DNA of 64,000 nucleotides from an uncultured Veillonella sp. (lineage in GTDB: Bacteria; Bacillota; Negativicutes; Veillonellales; Veillonellaceae): assembly GCF_900545795.1 (NCBI RefSeq), contig NZ_URAR01000001.1:124001-188000 (forward strand), given 5' to 3'. A program made the translations under genes and the position numbers. Within the stretch, counting starts at the first letter, position 1. Each line of letters begins with the position of its first letter. Below, piece by piece: positions 42,658 to 51,947 of this stretch. The notes beneath the pieces are model-generated. The model saw only the letters and a list, made by a program, of their open reading frames with translations, was not told the origin of the DNA and did no database searches.

Positions 42658-43665
42658 CTACCCCCGTTTCCGCGCTAAAATAAATAAGAAATATGGAGCC
42701 CCCACTAGAGCCACAACAATGCCTACTAACATTTCACCAGGGGCCATCACAACTCGGCCAATCCAATCAGCAGTCACTAATAGCCAGCCACCAATCAACG
42801 CCGTCAAAGGCAATACATAAGTGCAATCAGCTCCCACTAAACGCCGTGCAATATGAGGCGCTACAAGCCCTATAAAACCAATGCTCCCACCTACCGCAAC
42901 ACAGGTGGCGGCGAGTACTACACCAGCGCCTAAAAAGAGTAATCGACTGCGATTAATACTAACGCCTAAACCGATAGCCGTTTCATCGCGCAAAGCTAAT
43001 ACATTCAAAGTAATCCGCTTTAAGTACACCACTGTAAATATAAGCCCTAGTACAATGAAAAGCACCATCACATGTGCCCAGCTTGATCCGGAAATGCTCC
43101 CAATAAGCCATGCATTAACTTGGCGAAATTGCTCCGCTGATAAGGCTACAATAAAAAGCATTTGCAATGCATGTATACCGGCAGTTAAAGTAATACCACT
43201 CAATACTAGTGAATAATTTCCTTCTGATGCCCCCTGAACCAATGACAAACCATAAATACTACCCGAAGCCAACAAGGCGCCCACAATAGCAACCAAAGGT
43301 AAGACCCAAATAGGTAAGCCCTGGTTATCTGGCAAGGCATAAATTAGCAGCATTACAGCTAAACCGGCACCAGCATTAACGCCCAATAAACCAGGCCCTG
43401 CCAATTCATTGCGGGTAATTTGCTGAAACAATGCACCTGCAATACCTAGGCCCATACCGATTAATACGGCCAGAACTGCGCGGACCAAACGAAAGTCAAA
43501 GACAATTACATTTTCGTCCGCACTGCCACCACCGAGTAATACAACAAATAAGCGACTATTAGAAAAATAAGTAAATCCCGTGCTAATATGCAGAAAAAAG
43601 AATGCCGATAAAAGCAATAAAAACAAAGCACTATAAAAAATAAATTTCTTTTTATGCGTACTCAT
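42658..43665 (-). CDS. FecCD-family permease (second of two)
   Basis: A 335-residue permease with about 9-10 membrane helices. The family features GIAGALFQQITRNELAGPGLLG and GSIGFIGLVAPHIARRLVGA are visible; the latter includes the ATPase-contact region. It overlaps the preceding permease gene by 4 bases (ATGA), suggesting coupled translation and a heterodimeric channel. Confidence 0.92.
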   Translation of the reverse strand: MSTHKKKFIFYSALFLLLLSAFFFLHISTGFTYFSNSRLFVVLLGGGSADENVIVFDFRLVRAVLAVLIGMGLGIAGALFQQITRNELAGPGLLGVNAGAGLAVMLLIYALPDNQGLPIWVLPLVAIVGALLASGSIYGLSLVQGASEGNYSLVLSGITLTAGIHALQMLFIVALSAEQFRQVNAWLIGSISGSSWAHVMVLFIVLGLIFTVVYLKRITLNVLALRDETAIGLGVSINRSRLLFLGAGVVLAATCVAVGGSIGFIGLVAPHIARRLVGADCTYVLPLTALIGGWLLVTADWIGRVVMAPGEMLVGIVVALVGAPYFLFILARKRG

Positions 43666-44660
43666 CTGCGTCGCCCCTTTCTATTTGCTAAATACAAGAA
43701 GAAAGGTACGCCAATCATAGCTGTCACAGCCCCTAAAGGCGCTTCATGAGGCGGTGCAATAGAGCGCGCTACTAAGTCGGCAAGAACTACTAAAATAGCG
43801 CCCAGTAATGCTGTAATAGGAATTAACTTTCGATAATCAATGCCTACCATTTTACGCCCCATATGAGGTGTTATAAGCCCCACAAAACCAATGGGACCCG
43901 CCACAGCTACCGCAGAGCCACAAAGCAAGAGTACAGCCACACTGGCAAGCAAACGAGTGCGCATCATATGACCGCCCAAACCGATGGCCATTTCCTCGCC
44001 GAAATTGAGTAGTGTCACTGACTTTGACAAATAAATCGCCAATACTAAGCCCACTATAGTCCAAGGCCACAAAAGTAATACTTGCGACATGCGAACGCCA
44101 CTAATGCCCCCTGCCGTCCAATAACTAAGCTCTTGCGCCACATCAAAATAGACTACCAAGGCTTGTGTTATGGCCAATAATACAGCGCTCACAGCTGTCC
44201 CCGCTAAGGCTAAGAACACTGGTGACATCTTAGCACCGCTGCGATTCGCCAATGCCATGATGATCAAAGTGGCCACAGCAGCACCTATAAAAGCAAATAT
44301 AATGGTCATATTAAGGCTCGCCTCTGGCATTATAATCATAGACAAAGCTAAGCCTAAAGCGGCCCCAGAGTTAACTCCCATGATGGAAGGACTCGCCATG
44401 GGGTTATTTGTTACACCTTGCATTAAGCATCCTGCTACGGCAAAACTAATGCCACAAGCAATAGCTAGCAACAAACGGGGCCAACGCAAAGTTTGAACTA
44501 ATAATTCTTCTATTTGTGTTGGGTCATAGGCTGTCAATGCTTTCCAAATAATAGGCCAACTAATGGAGCGGGCTCCTACACTAAGGGAGAAGCCCGACAC
44601 AATGACTAAGATAACTAATAGCAAGAACCCTAACACCCCTGGCCGTCTATACCAATTCAT
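43662..44660 (-). CDS. FecCD-family permease (first of two)
   Basis: A 332-residue permease. It has VAGCLMQGVTNNPMASPSIM with GVNSGAALGL and GPIGFVGLITPHMGRKMVGI, the same layout as its partner. About 9-10 membrane segments. AGGAGTACTCC precedes the ATG, and 12 bases separate it from the receptor gene upstream. It imports the chelate released into the periplasm by the receptor. Confidence 0.92.
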   Translation of the reverse strand: MNWYRRPGVLGFLLLVILVIVSGFSLSVGARSISWPIIWKALTAYDPTQIEELLVQTLRWPRLLLAIACGISFAVAGCLMQGVTNNPMASPSIMGVNSGAALGLALSMIIMPEASLNMTIIFAFIGAAVATLIIMALANRSGAKMSPVFLALAGTAVSAVLLAITQALVVYFDVAQELSYWTAGGISGVRMSQVLLLWPWTIVGLVLAIYLSKSVTLLNFGEEMAIGLGGHMMRTRLLASVAVLLLCGSAVAVAGPIGFVGLITPHMGRKMVGIDYRKLIPITALLGAILVVLADLVARSIAPPHEAPLGAVTAMIGVPFFLYLANRKGRRR

Positions 44661-44672
44661 GGAGTACTCCTA

Positions 44673-46889
44673 TTAGAAATCAGCTGTTACAGAAAGTGCA
44701 AATGTACGGCCAGTGCCTAAGTATACGGCATTTTCAAGAGCACGCCATCTTACTGTATCTAATACATTGTACACATTGGCACGCACTGTCATCGGCGTAT
44801 TATGCCAATTAAATTTGTAGCGCGCCCCTAAATCCCAACGAACCCAAGCTGGTGTGCCTAAAGTATTCGTCGCATTAATATACGCGGAGCCATTATAAGT
44901 TAATTTCGTAGTTAAGGTTAACCCTTCCACGCTCTTCAAATCATGCTCTAAACCTAGTACAGCACTATAGCGCGGCACAGCAGCTACACGATTGCCTTCA
45001 TTAGTGCCACCTTCCGTAGTTGTATACTTAGCATCGATGAAAGTAAAACCGCCTAACCAGCGTGTGCCTTCTGTAGGCTCACCAAAGAAGCTGACTTCAA
45101 TGCCGCGATTGCGTTGTTCCCCATCTACGCTATACGTATTAGTTACACTATTCTCAATCAAGCTTGGCTTAGTCAATTGGAAGGCACTAACTGTAGTAGC
45201 AAATTTACCAAAGTCAAATTTAGCCCCTACTTCATATTGCTTAGTTTTATATGGTGCAAATACTTCACCATAATTACTTGCATTTGTATCAGTTACTGTT
45301 TCACCAGCTGATAAACCTTGAATGTAGTTAGCATACACAGATGTCTTGTCATTTAGCTTATGAACAATAGCAAAACCTGGTGAGAACGCCGTTTCATCAT
45401 AACTAGTAACACCAGTTAAGTTATTATTCTTATAGCTATAGGTATCTGTTTTTACACTTTGTAATCGACCGCCTACCATAAATTGCCATTTCTTATCCTT
45501 TGTGGAAATGACATCGCTAATGGCAATACTCTTTAGGCTATTTTTATCATTAAGTGGCAAATAAGAAATATCATCATCAATATAGGCATCAAAACTTGGA
45601 CTATATACGCTAGTAACGCCAGTACCTACTAAATCAATATTGCGATTGTTCATGTATCGCTTATAGTCAATGCGGGACGCACCAATGCTAATTTCGTGAT
45701 CTAAGGAATTAGTTTCTATCTTACCTTTCACACCTAATTCAGCCGTAATGCCCTTATTTAATTGTCCATTATGTTTGTACGCAATCTTAGAGCTACCAGT
45801 AGCATTGGATAAAGTAAAGGTATTATACAAATAATCCATAGATGTACTGCGCATGCCAAATGCTGCATAAGCAGTCCAATCGTCATTTAAATCGTATTCA
45901 CCTTTCCACAAACCATACTTTTCAGTAATACGGCGATATGTACCAGGTGCACCAAATTTAGTATCCTCGCCTACATCAGGAAGGGCCGTTAATTTAGCCG
46001 CCACTTTTTCTGAAATGCTTACACGATATTGTGGATTTTCTATGTCATTGTACACATAACCTAAATCGAGCGAGGTGCGCCAACGTTCTCCTTTAGCATC
46101 TAAGCCTAAAGACACTGTGCTGGCACTATTGGACTCATCTTTATAAGTCGTTTCTTGCTTACCGCGATTTAAAACAGTTAAGCTTACGCCATATTTTCCA
46201 TCATTAAAACGGCGCGCCATATCGAGTTGTTGTGAGAATTGATGGCCTGTGCCATAGCTCAAAGTCACTTGGTTAACTGGTGTATCACCAGCTCGTTTAG
46301 GCACAAAATTAATAACCCCACCAACTGTATCATTTGGTGCCATGCCGCTGAGCATAGCGCTTGGACCTTTCAAAATTTCTACGCGGTCAAGGCCTTCTAC
46401 ACCAGTATAGAATCGCGGTGCAATGCCATATACGCCATTAAATTGCACATCTTGTTGCGTAGTTTTAAAACCGCGAATATTCCATGCATTGGAGGCACCA
46501 GATAAAGTTTGATCACTAACGGAGGCATCATTAGAAGCAACATCAATAATATTAGTGGCTTGTTGATTCGCAATCGTTTCTGCCGTAATGCCAGTCACAT
46601 TGAATGGAGTATCTAGGAAATCCTTCTTACCTAGCATCCCAATGGAGTTAACACGCGAAACTTGACCACCTGCATACGTCTCTTCTGTTGTAGCTGACTC
46701 AGCCGCAGGCTTTGGAGCCTCCACATTAGTTACGATAACTTCACCCAAGTCATACACTTCGCTATCAGCAGCTTGCACGCCAGGCCCCCAAGTAGCAACT
46801 GTCCACACACCACCTAATACTAATGCACACATAATTTGTGCTCTCAAGCGTTTACTACGCCACATGCTGTTGTTCATATTGTAATTCAC
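44673..46889 (-). CDS. TonB-dependent siderophore receptor
   Basis: A receptor of about 738 residues. A signal peptide (CALVLGGVWTVATWGPGVQA) is followed by the TonB-box-like EVYDLGEVIVT, a plug domain with WNIRGFKTTQQDVQFNGVYG and RVEILKGPSAMLSG, then a 22-stranded barrel ending in a C-terminal phenylalanine (TFALSVTADF), as needed for outer-membrane insertion. The plug pattern is that of the ferrichrome/ferripyoverdine group. The start may be GTG at 46889 (GAGGAG seven bases upstream) or ATG at 46877. It heads the downstream ABC operon. Confidence 0.92.
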   Translation of the reverse strand: MNYNMNNSMWRSKRLRAQIMCALVLGGVWTVATWGPGVQAADSEVYDLGEVIVTNVEAPKPAAESATTEETYAGGQVSRVNSIGMLGKKDFLDTPFNVTGITAETIANQQATNIIDVASNDASVSDQTLSGASNAWNIRGFKTTQQDVQFNGVYGIAPRFYTGVEGLDRVEILKGPSAMLSGMAPNDTVGGVINFVPKRAGDTPVNQVTLSYGTGHQFSQQLDMARRFNDGKYGVSLTVLNRGKQETTYKDESNSASTVSLGLDAKGERWRTSLDLGYVYNDIENPQYRVSISEKVAAKLTALPDVGEDTKFGAPGTYRRITEKYGLWKGEYDLNDDWTAYAAFGMRSTSMDYLYNTFTLSNATGSSKIAYKHNGQLNKGITAELGVKGKIETNSLDHEISIGASRIDYKRYMNNRNIDLVGTGVTSVYSPSFDAYIDDDISYLPLNDKNSLKSIAISDVISTKDKKWQFMVGGRLQSVKTDTYSYKNNNLTGVTSYDETAFSPGFAIVHKLNDKTSVYANYIQGLSAGETVTDTNASNYGEVFAPYKTKQYEVGAKFDFGKFATTVSAFQLTKPSLIENSVTNTYSVDGEQRNRGIEVSFFGEPTEGTRWLGGFTFIDAKYTTTEGGTNEGNRVAAVPRYSAVLGLEHDLKSVEGLTLTTKLTYNGSAYINATNTLGTPAWVRWDLGARYKFNWHNTPMTVRANVYNVLDTVRWRALENAVYLGTGRTFALSVTADF

Positions 46890-46950
46890 AATACGTCTCC
46901 TCTCTTCACACAACAATTTGGTACTTATATTTACCTATTAGTTTTATAAA

Positions 46951-46980
46951 AAACACACGGCCCCTTAGAGCCGTGTGTTT
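46951..46980 (-). terminator. Terminator between the two uptake units
   Basis: AAACACACGGC (46951-46961) with GCCGTGTGTTT (46970-46980), an 11-bp perfect stem followed by a T-run on the minus strand. It separates the exbB-exbD-tonB unit and receptor remnant from the siderophore receptor, whose own promoter was not clearly found in the 60 bases left. Confidence 0.85.
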
Positions 46981-47051
46981 CTTTGTAATACCTTCAATCA
47001 ATTAATTTTTAATTCTACATCTTTCGGTTTTAGCTTTGAAACTGTAATCCA

Positions 47052-48094
47052 TTAGAATTTATGCTCCACGCCCACCACATAATGGCGTTCCGGCATAGCA
47101 TAGGATCCAATGGTTGTAGATGGCTCTACTTCATAATCTTCATTAGTTAAGTTAAATGCTTGCGCATAAATCTTAGTGGAATCATTGAGCTTATAGTTAA
47201 CATTAAGATCCCATACTAAATAGGAGGAATCAGAATATTTTGCCTCAGAACGGCCGGTCACATATTGAAGAATATTATTTACAGACCAACGATTCTTGTC
47301 ATATGAAACCTCTAAGCTATAGCGATTAGGATTGCGATTATCTGTATAATTCACATAACCGCTACCTGTATCTTGTTTAACTTGTAAGTAACTATAGGCC
47401 GCTTTTACACGCCATGCATCAGTTAACTTATAAGTGGCACTTAAATTAAGGCCTTGGCGTTTTTCTCGATTCACATTTTCATAATAGCCAGGAATATAAC
47501 TATTATTCGGACCATCATAGCCGTTTACCCAAGATAGGGCATTTTTTAAACGGCTCTTAAATACGCTAGCAGATAGTGTTAATTTTTCATTTACATCACT
47601 ATCAATACCTAGGGTTACAGTCTGAGATTTCTCCTGGTCTAAATCAGGATTACCACGCCAGAATTCAGTGGCTGCATAAAGCATTTTAAGGGTTGGGTTA
47701 TTTACTGCTTGCCCCCAAGATACATAGGCATGAGTATGATCATTTAGCTTTTTATTTAAGCCAATATGGGAGGCAAAGTCGCCACCAAAGGTATCGTGAT
47801 GTTCATAACGTGTACCAAAATTAGCTGTCCAGCCATTGCCTAATTCCCATTTGTCTTCCACATAAATGGCCTTGCTAATCATCGATTTATCAAAGGCTAC
47901 GCCATTATTTTCTTCTTTAATATGCTCCTGATTGTAAGTCACACCACTGATTAGTGTATGATCACCTATATGCCAAGTTTTCTGACCTTCTAAGCCATCC
48001 ATAGATAAGTCATGGCCATAGGAGCTAGCAGAGGCACCAGAGCCAAAGCAGCCTTACTCACATACTGACCCATATACTTATGAGACTTTTTCAT
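47052..48094 (-). pseudogene. TonB-dependent receptor remnant with large internal deletion
   Basis: Two pieces in different frames. An ATG at 48094 behind GGAGG encodes a signal-peptide-like start (MKKSHKYMGQYVSKAALALV) that stops at 47990. A second frame, open from about 48057, runs into HDLSMDGLEGQKTW and then 316 residues of C-terminal barrel ending YVVGVEHKF. The barrel closely matches residues from about 330 to the end of the receptor at 50028-51947 (HDLAMFGVEGQKTW). The plug and first strands, about 300 residues, are missing and the junction is out of frame. No full receptor can be made unless an unusual mechanism operates. It follows tonB by about 110 bases. Confidence 0.8.
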
Positions 48095-48205
48095 CGAAAC
48101 CTCCATAAAGGGGGCTAACCTACACCCACACGAAATAAACACACACAGAAAACAACACGATTTGGCAATACTTATTCCCTAAAAATCTATAAAATTAATC
48201 TAACA

Positions 48206-48964
48206 TTAATTTCTAAATGTAATGCGCCCTTCTGATACCACTGGGGTACCATTTACAGTTTTTGGACTGTAAGCACTAGACCGTGCTCGCGCTGCTGCGG
48301 CCCGGTCGTAAGCGCTATCGCCGCTGGATTGCTCTACATAGGCTTCTACAGCACGTCCTGACTCATTCACCACAACATGAATAACTACGGTGCCAGAATA
48401 CCCTCTTAGCGAACGATTTCCTAAAAATTCTAACGGCTCTACTACAGTTTGAGAACCACCTGTTCCCTCGCCACCGTCACCACTACCACCAGCTTCACTA
48501 CCATCACCAGAGCCAGAGCCGCTACCTTCAGCGGAGCCTTCTGCACTACCACCAACTCCAGCACCACCGGAGTAAGCCGCATCTACACTGCTATTTAAAG
48601 CACTTGGCGTAGGCTGTACTGGCGTAGGCTGAGGTTTAGGTTGCTCAATCATATCTTTGATAGGCACACCATTTTGAATACTTTGTACTTCTTCCTGAGT
48701 TAATGGTGGTGGTGCCTGCACCGCGGATTTAGCCGGTGCAGCAATTTTAGGACCACCTGTATCAGGACCGTCACCTAAAATACTAATCTCTACTGGGGTC
48801 TTATCAATCTCAAGGTCAGGCTTTTGCGTAAATGACCAAATCAGCCCGCCTACTAATAGACAGTTAACCACCAAAGACGTAGTAATCGCCATTTTCCAGC
48901 GATTTTTATAAATGTGAGCAAATGGCGAAGTAACATGCTGGTCACGCACTGCTGTATCTTCCAT
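48206..48964 (-). CDS. tonB: TonB-family energy transducer
   Basis: A 252-residue periplasm-spanning protein: one N-terminal membrane helix (MAITTSLVVNCLLVGGLIWS), a Pro- and Gln-rich section (QPKPQPTPVQPTP), a Gly/Ser-rich linker (EGSGSGSGDGSEAGGSGDGG) and a C-terminal TonB domain (GYSGTVVIHVVVNESGRAVE, then DRAAAARARSSAYSPK). The Gly/Ser linker instead of a long Pro-Lys spacer is notable. GTAGGTGATGTGA precedes the ATG. It links ExbB-ExbD to the receptors. Confidence 0.92.
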   Translation of the reverse strand: MEDTAVRDQHVTSPFAHIYKNRWKMAITTSLVVNCLLVGGLIWSFTQKPDLEIDKTPVEISILGDGPDTGGPKIAAPAKSAVQAPPPLTQEEVQSIQNGVPIKDMIEQPKPQPTPVQPTPSALNSSVDAAYSGGAGVGGSAEGSAEGSGSGSGDGSEAGGSGDGGEGTGGSQTVVEPLEFLGNRSLRGYSGTVVIHVVVNESGRAVEAYVEQSSGDSAYDRAAAARARSSAYSPKTVNGTPVVSEGRITFRN

Positions 48965-48973
48965 TCACATCAC

Positions 48974-49378
48974 CTACTTACTTTCTGTTGCCACTGCAAT
49001 TTTCGTTAATTGCATTGTTTTTAATGTATCTAATACTTGTACAAAGGCACCATATTGAGCTTTTGTATCAGCACGTAAAATAATTGTAATGTCTTCACCT
49101 TTCGCTTTTTCGAGTTGAAGACGTTTTACCATGCCATTTAGGTCCATCTTGTCTTGTTCCACATAAATAGAACCATCTTCTGTAATAGTAATTGGAATTT
49201 TACGCTGAATATCTACGGCGCCTGCTGATGCTGTTGGCAAATTAACTGGCATAGACCGTTGTACTACCATGGAAAGCATGCTCATCATGAAGAACACTAA
49301 TAGGAAGAATATAATGTCGATCATCGGGATGATCATGAGCTTAGGTTTATTTGTAGTTCGAAGACTTCTAAGTTGCAT
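48974..49378 (-). CDS. exbD: ExbD biopolymer transport protein
   Basis: A 134-residue protein with one N-terminal membrane helix holding the essential aspartate (IPMIDIIFFLLVFFMM) and a periplasmic domain (PITITEDGSIYVEQDKMDLN). It forms the proton-driven motor with ExbB. GAGGGCTTATAG precedes the ATG; it starts 12 bases after exbB. Confidence 0.94.
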   Translation of the reverse strand: MQLRSLRTTNKPKLMIIPMIDIIFFLLVFFMMSMLSMVVQRSMPVNLPTASAGAVDIQRKIPITITEDGSIYVEQDKMDLNGMVKRLQLEKAKGEDITIILRADTKAQYGAFVQVLDTLKTMQLTKIAVATESK

Positions 49379-49390
49379 CTATAAGCCCTC

Positions 49391-49993
49391 TTATACTAAG
49401 TCAGCTGCAGAATTCATGTACACATTACTGATTTCTTCCATATCAGTAATCAATTTGTCTTGCTTTTGTACTAAGTACGCATGAATAACAAGGGCAATAA
49501 TCGCCACGCAAAGGCCTGTGGCAGTCGCAATTAAGGCCTCGCCTACACCGCCGGTAATAGCAAAAGGCTGTCCATCAGATACAGATAGTACACTGAAAGA
49601 GCTAATCATACCTGTTACCGTACCAAGTAAGCCAAGCAATGGAGATAAAGTTACAATTGTTTCTAAGTAGTTTAAACGAGAGCGTAAACGACCTGCAATA
49701 GCACCTGCTGCGCCTTGTAAGGCAGCGCTTTTAGATTTTACTGTATCGCGGTAAATCGCAGCCGTTAACATTTCAGAGGCTACGCCACCATCTTCAGCGC
49801 AAAGCGCTTCAAGACCAGATTTGTCATTGTTAGCTGTTAAGCGCGGTACTTCTTGGCGAAGCTTGTCCATATTAGACTGTGCAGCACTGTATGTGCGAAG
49901 ACGTTCCACTAAAATTGCAATAGAAATAATGGAGCAAAGTAATAAAGGATACATTACTAAGCCACCTTGATGAAATAATTCTAATAATTCCAT
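49391..49993 (-). CDS. exbB: ExbB/TolQ-family proton channel protein
   Basis: A 200-residue membrane protein with three helices: MYPLLLCSIISIAILVERL near the start, and the paired TLSPLLGLLGTVTGMISSF and GEALIATATGLCVAIIALVI that carry the MotA/TolQ/ExbB signature. It forms the motor core with ExbD. AAAAGAGGAAAAAGAAT precedes the ATG, and the receptor gene ends 34 bases upstream. Confidence 0.94.
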   Translation of the reverse strand: MELLELFHQGGLVMYPLLLCSIISIAILVERLRTYSAAQSNMDKLRQEVPRLTANNDKSGLEALCAEDGGVASEMLTAAIYRDTVKSKSAALQGAAGAIAGRLRSRLNYLETIVTLSPLLGLLGTVTGMISSFSVLSVSDGQPFAITGGVGEALIATATGLCVAIIALVIHAYLVQKQDKLITDMEEISNVYMNSAADLV

Positions 49994-50027
49994 ATTCTTT
50001 TTCCTCTTTTCTTATACAAACTTATTC

Positions 50028-51947
50028 TTAGAATTTATGCTCCACACCGACTACATAGTGGCGACCTGGCATTGCATAGGCCCCAATTGGTGTGCTATAT
50101 GGCTCTACTTCATAAGCTTCATCAGTTAAGTTAAAGCCTTGTGCATAGATCTTAGTCGAATCATTGAGTTTATAATTCATAGTTAGGTCCCAAGTGAAGT
50201 ACTTAGAATCTGTGTAGTATGCTGTTGAACGGCCTGTTACATATTGAAGGGTGTTAATAATGCTCCAACGATTCTTTTCATAGGTAAGCTCTACACCATA
50301 TGTATTAGGATGACGGTTCTTAGCATCATTTATCATGCCGCTACCGCTATCAACTTTTTGACGCAAGAAGTTATAAAAGCCTTTTACTTTCCAAGCATCG
50401 TCAATTTTATAAGTAGCACTTACATTTAAGCCTTGGCGTTTTTCTTTATTCACATTGTAGTAAACTGTGCGGCTAATCGCTGTATTCCATTCCCAATCGA
50501 TGGCATCTTTTAAATGGCTTTCAAAGACGCTAGCAGACACATTCAAGCGGTCATTAACCTGGCTATCTACACCGAGAGTATAGGTATAGGAGCGTTCTTG
50601 TTTTAAATCAGGATTGCCAATCCAATATGGTGAATTAGCATACATCATCTTCAAGGTTGGATTATTTACAGCTTGTCCCCAAGATGCATACACATGGGTA
50701 CGGTCATCAAGTTTTTTATTAATGCCTACATGAGAAGCCCAATCGCCACCAAAGTTATTATGATGTTCATAGCGAGTGCCTAAATTAGCTGTCCAACCAT
50801 TGCCAAGCTCCCATTTATCTTCTAAGTAGGCCGCTTTAGAATTAGCATTTTTATTGAAGCTTACGCCATCGTTTTCTTCGTCAATACTTTCTCGATTATA
50901 AGTCACACCGCCGATTAATGTATGGTCATCTAAATGCCAAGTCTTTTGGCCTTCTACACCAAACATAGCTAAATCATGCGTATATGGTGTGCCTGCAAAT
51001 GGAGCATTGGATTTTTCTGTATTGCGATATGTACGAATGAATGTATCATTGCCATCACCGAAATAATACGTCGCACCATAGCTTGCATCAATCGTCTTAT
51101 TCTTCATGCCTGCACCATAAGGTACGCCATTAAGAGGATCACTCAAATAAATGCCAAAACCATCATTGCGATTGCTATAAGAGAAATCTAAGCTCAAATG
51201 ATCTTCTGCATAATAATGATCATAACGTGCTGTAAAGGTATCGCGATCAATCGTCGTATCTGGGAATACATGGGAATTACCATTGGCATCTTTGTATTTA
51301 TAACTCTTTTGCTTTTCTTTACTATACGTTACGAAGTACGCATTTTTCTCATCCCCACCTTGAGTGACAATACTTGCTTTTTGATGGCCCCAAGTACCTA
51401 CTTCTCCACGTACCGTAGTTTGTTGCCCTTCAACACCTTGTTTCGTAATAATGTTAATTACGCCTGCTACTGCTTTTTCACCATATAGGGAAGAGTTAGG
51501 ACCTTTTACCACTTCAATGCGTTCAATATTTTCCACTGGAATTTGGTCAATATCAATGGAGTTAGTAGCACCTGATACAACTAAATGGTCCCAAGTAATT
51601 TTTCGACCATTTACCATAACGAGCACACGTGTATCACCATTGAGCTCTGGATACGCAGCAAATCCTTTTTTCACTACAGGCACATTATTGGCTTTTAAGG
51701 CATCAGATACACTGGCATAATTGCCATCTTCAATTTGTTTTGAAGAAATAACAGCTGTATCCGCTGGCACATCAATTTTCTTCTCTGTTACGCGATTGGC
51801 CGTAACAAGCACTTCGCCTAGATCGTATACAACAGTATCATCTACATCAGCTGCGTAGGCCCAAGCAGTACCACTAGCAGTTAATACAAAGGCAGCCATT
51901 ACAGCTTTTGTTAAACGTCCACGAACAACAATGCGATTCAAATTCAT
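50028..51947 (-). CDS. TonB-dependent receptor (BtuB/colicin-I-receptor type)
   Basis: A 639-residue outer-membrane receptor. Signal peptide (MAAFVLTASGTAWAYA), TonB-box-like VVYDLGEVLVT, plug with ALKANNVPVVKKGFAAYP, RVLVMVNGRKITW, NIERIEVVKGPNSSLYG and AGVINIITKQG, then a barrel ending YVVGVEHKF. The length and plug are nearer to BtuB and similar receptors than to siderophore receptors of 700 or more residues. Its start overlaps the binding-protein stop by 4 bases, with GAGGAGG upstream. Its ligand, possibly cobalamin, haem or a siderophore, is not resolved. Confidence 0.92.
   Translation of the reverse strand: MNLNRIVVRGRLTKAVMAAFVLTASGTAWAYAADVDDTVVYDLGEVLVTANRVTEKKIDVPADTAVISSKQIEDGNYASVSDALKANNVPVVKKGFAAYPELNGDTRVLVMVNGRKITWDHLVVSGATNSIDIDQIPVENIERIEVVKGPNSSLYGEKAVAGVINIITKQGVEGQQTTVRGEVGTWGHQKASIVTQGGDEKNAYFVTYSKEKQKSYKYKDANGNSHVFPDTTIDRDTFTARYDHYYAEDHLSLDFSYSNRNDGFGIYLSDPLNGVPYGAGMKNKTIDASYGATYYFGDGNDTFIRTYRNTEKSNAPFAGTPYTHDLAMFGVEGQKTWHLDDHTLIGGVTYNRESIDEENDGVSFNKNANSKAAYLEDKWELGNGWTANLGTRYEHHNNFGGDWASHVGINKKLDDRTHVYASWGQAVNNPTLKMMYANSPYWIGNPDLKQERSYTYTLGVDSQVNDRLNVSASVFESHLKDAIDWEWNTAISRTVYYNVNKEKRQGLNVSATYKIDDAWKVKGFYNFLRQKVDSGSGMINDAKNRHPNTYGVELTYEKNRWSIINTLQYVTGRSTAYYTDSKYFTWDLTMNYKLNDSTKIYAQGFNLTDEAYEVEPYSTPIGAYAMPGRHYVVGVEHKF

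Noticed and set aside
51451..51720. Open frame antisense to the receptor plug region
   Set aside because: The receptor has full motifs in its frame; the antisense frame has no recognisable features.
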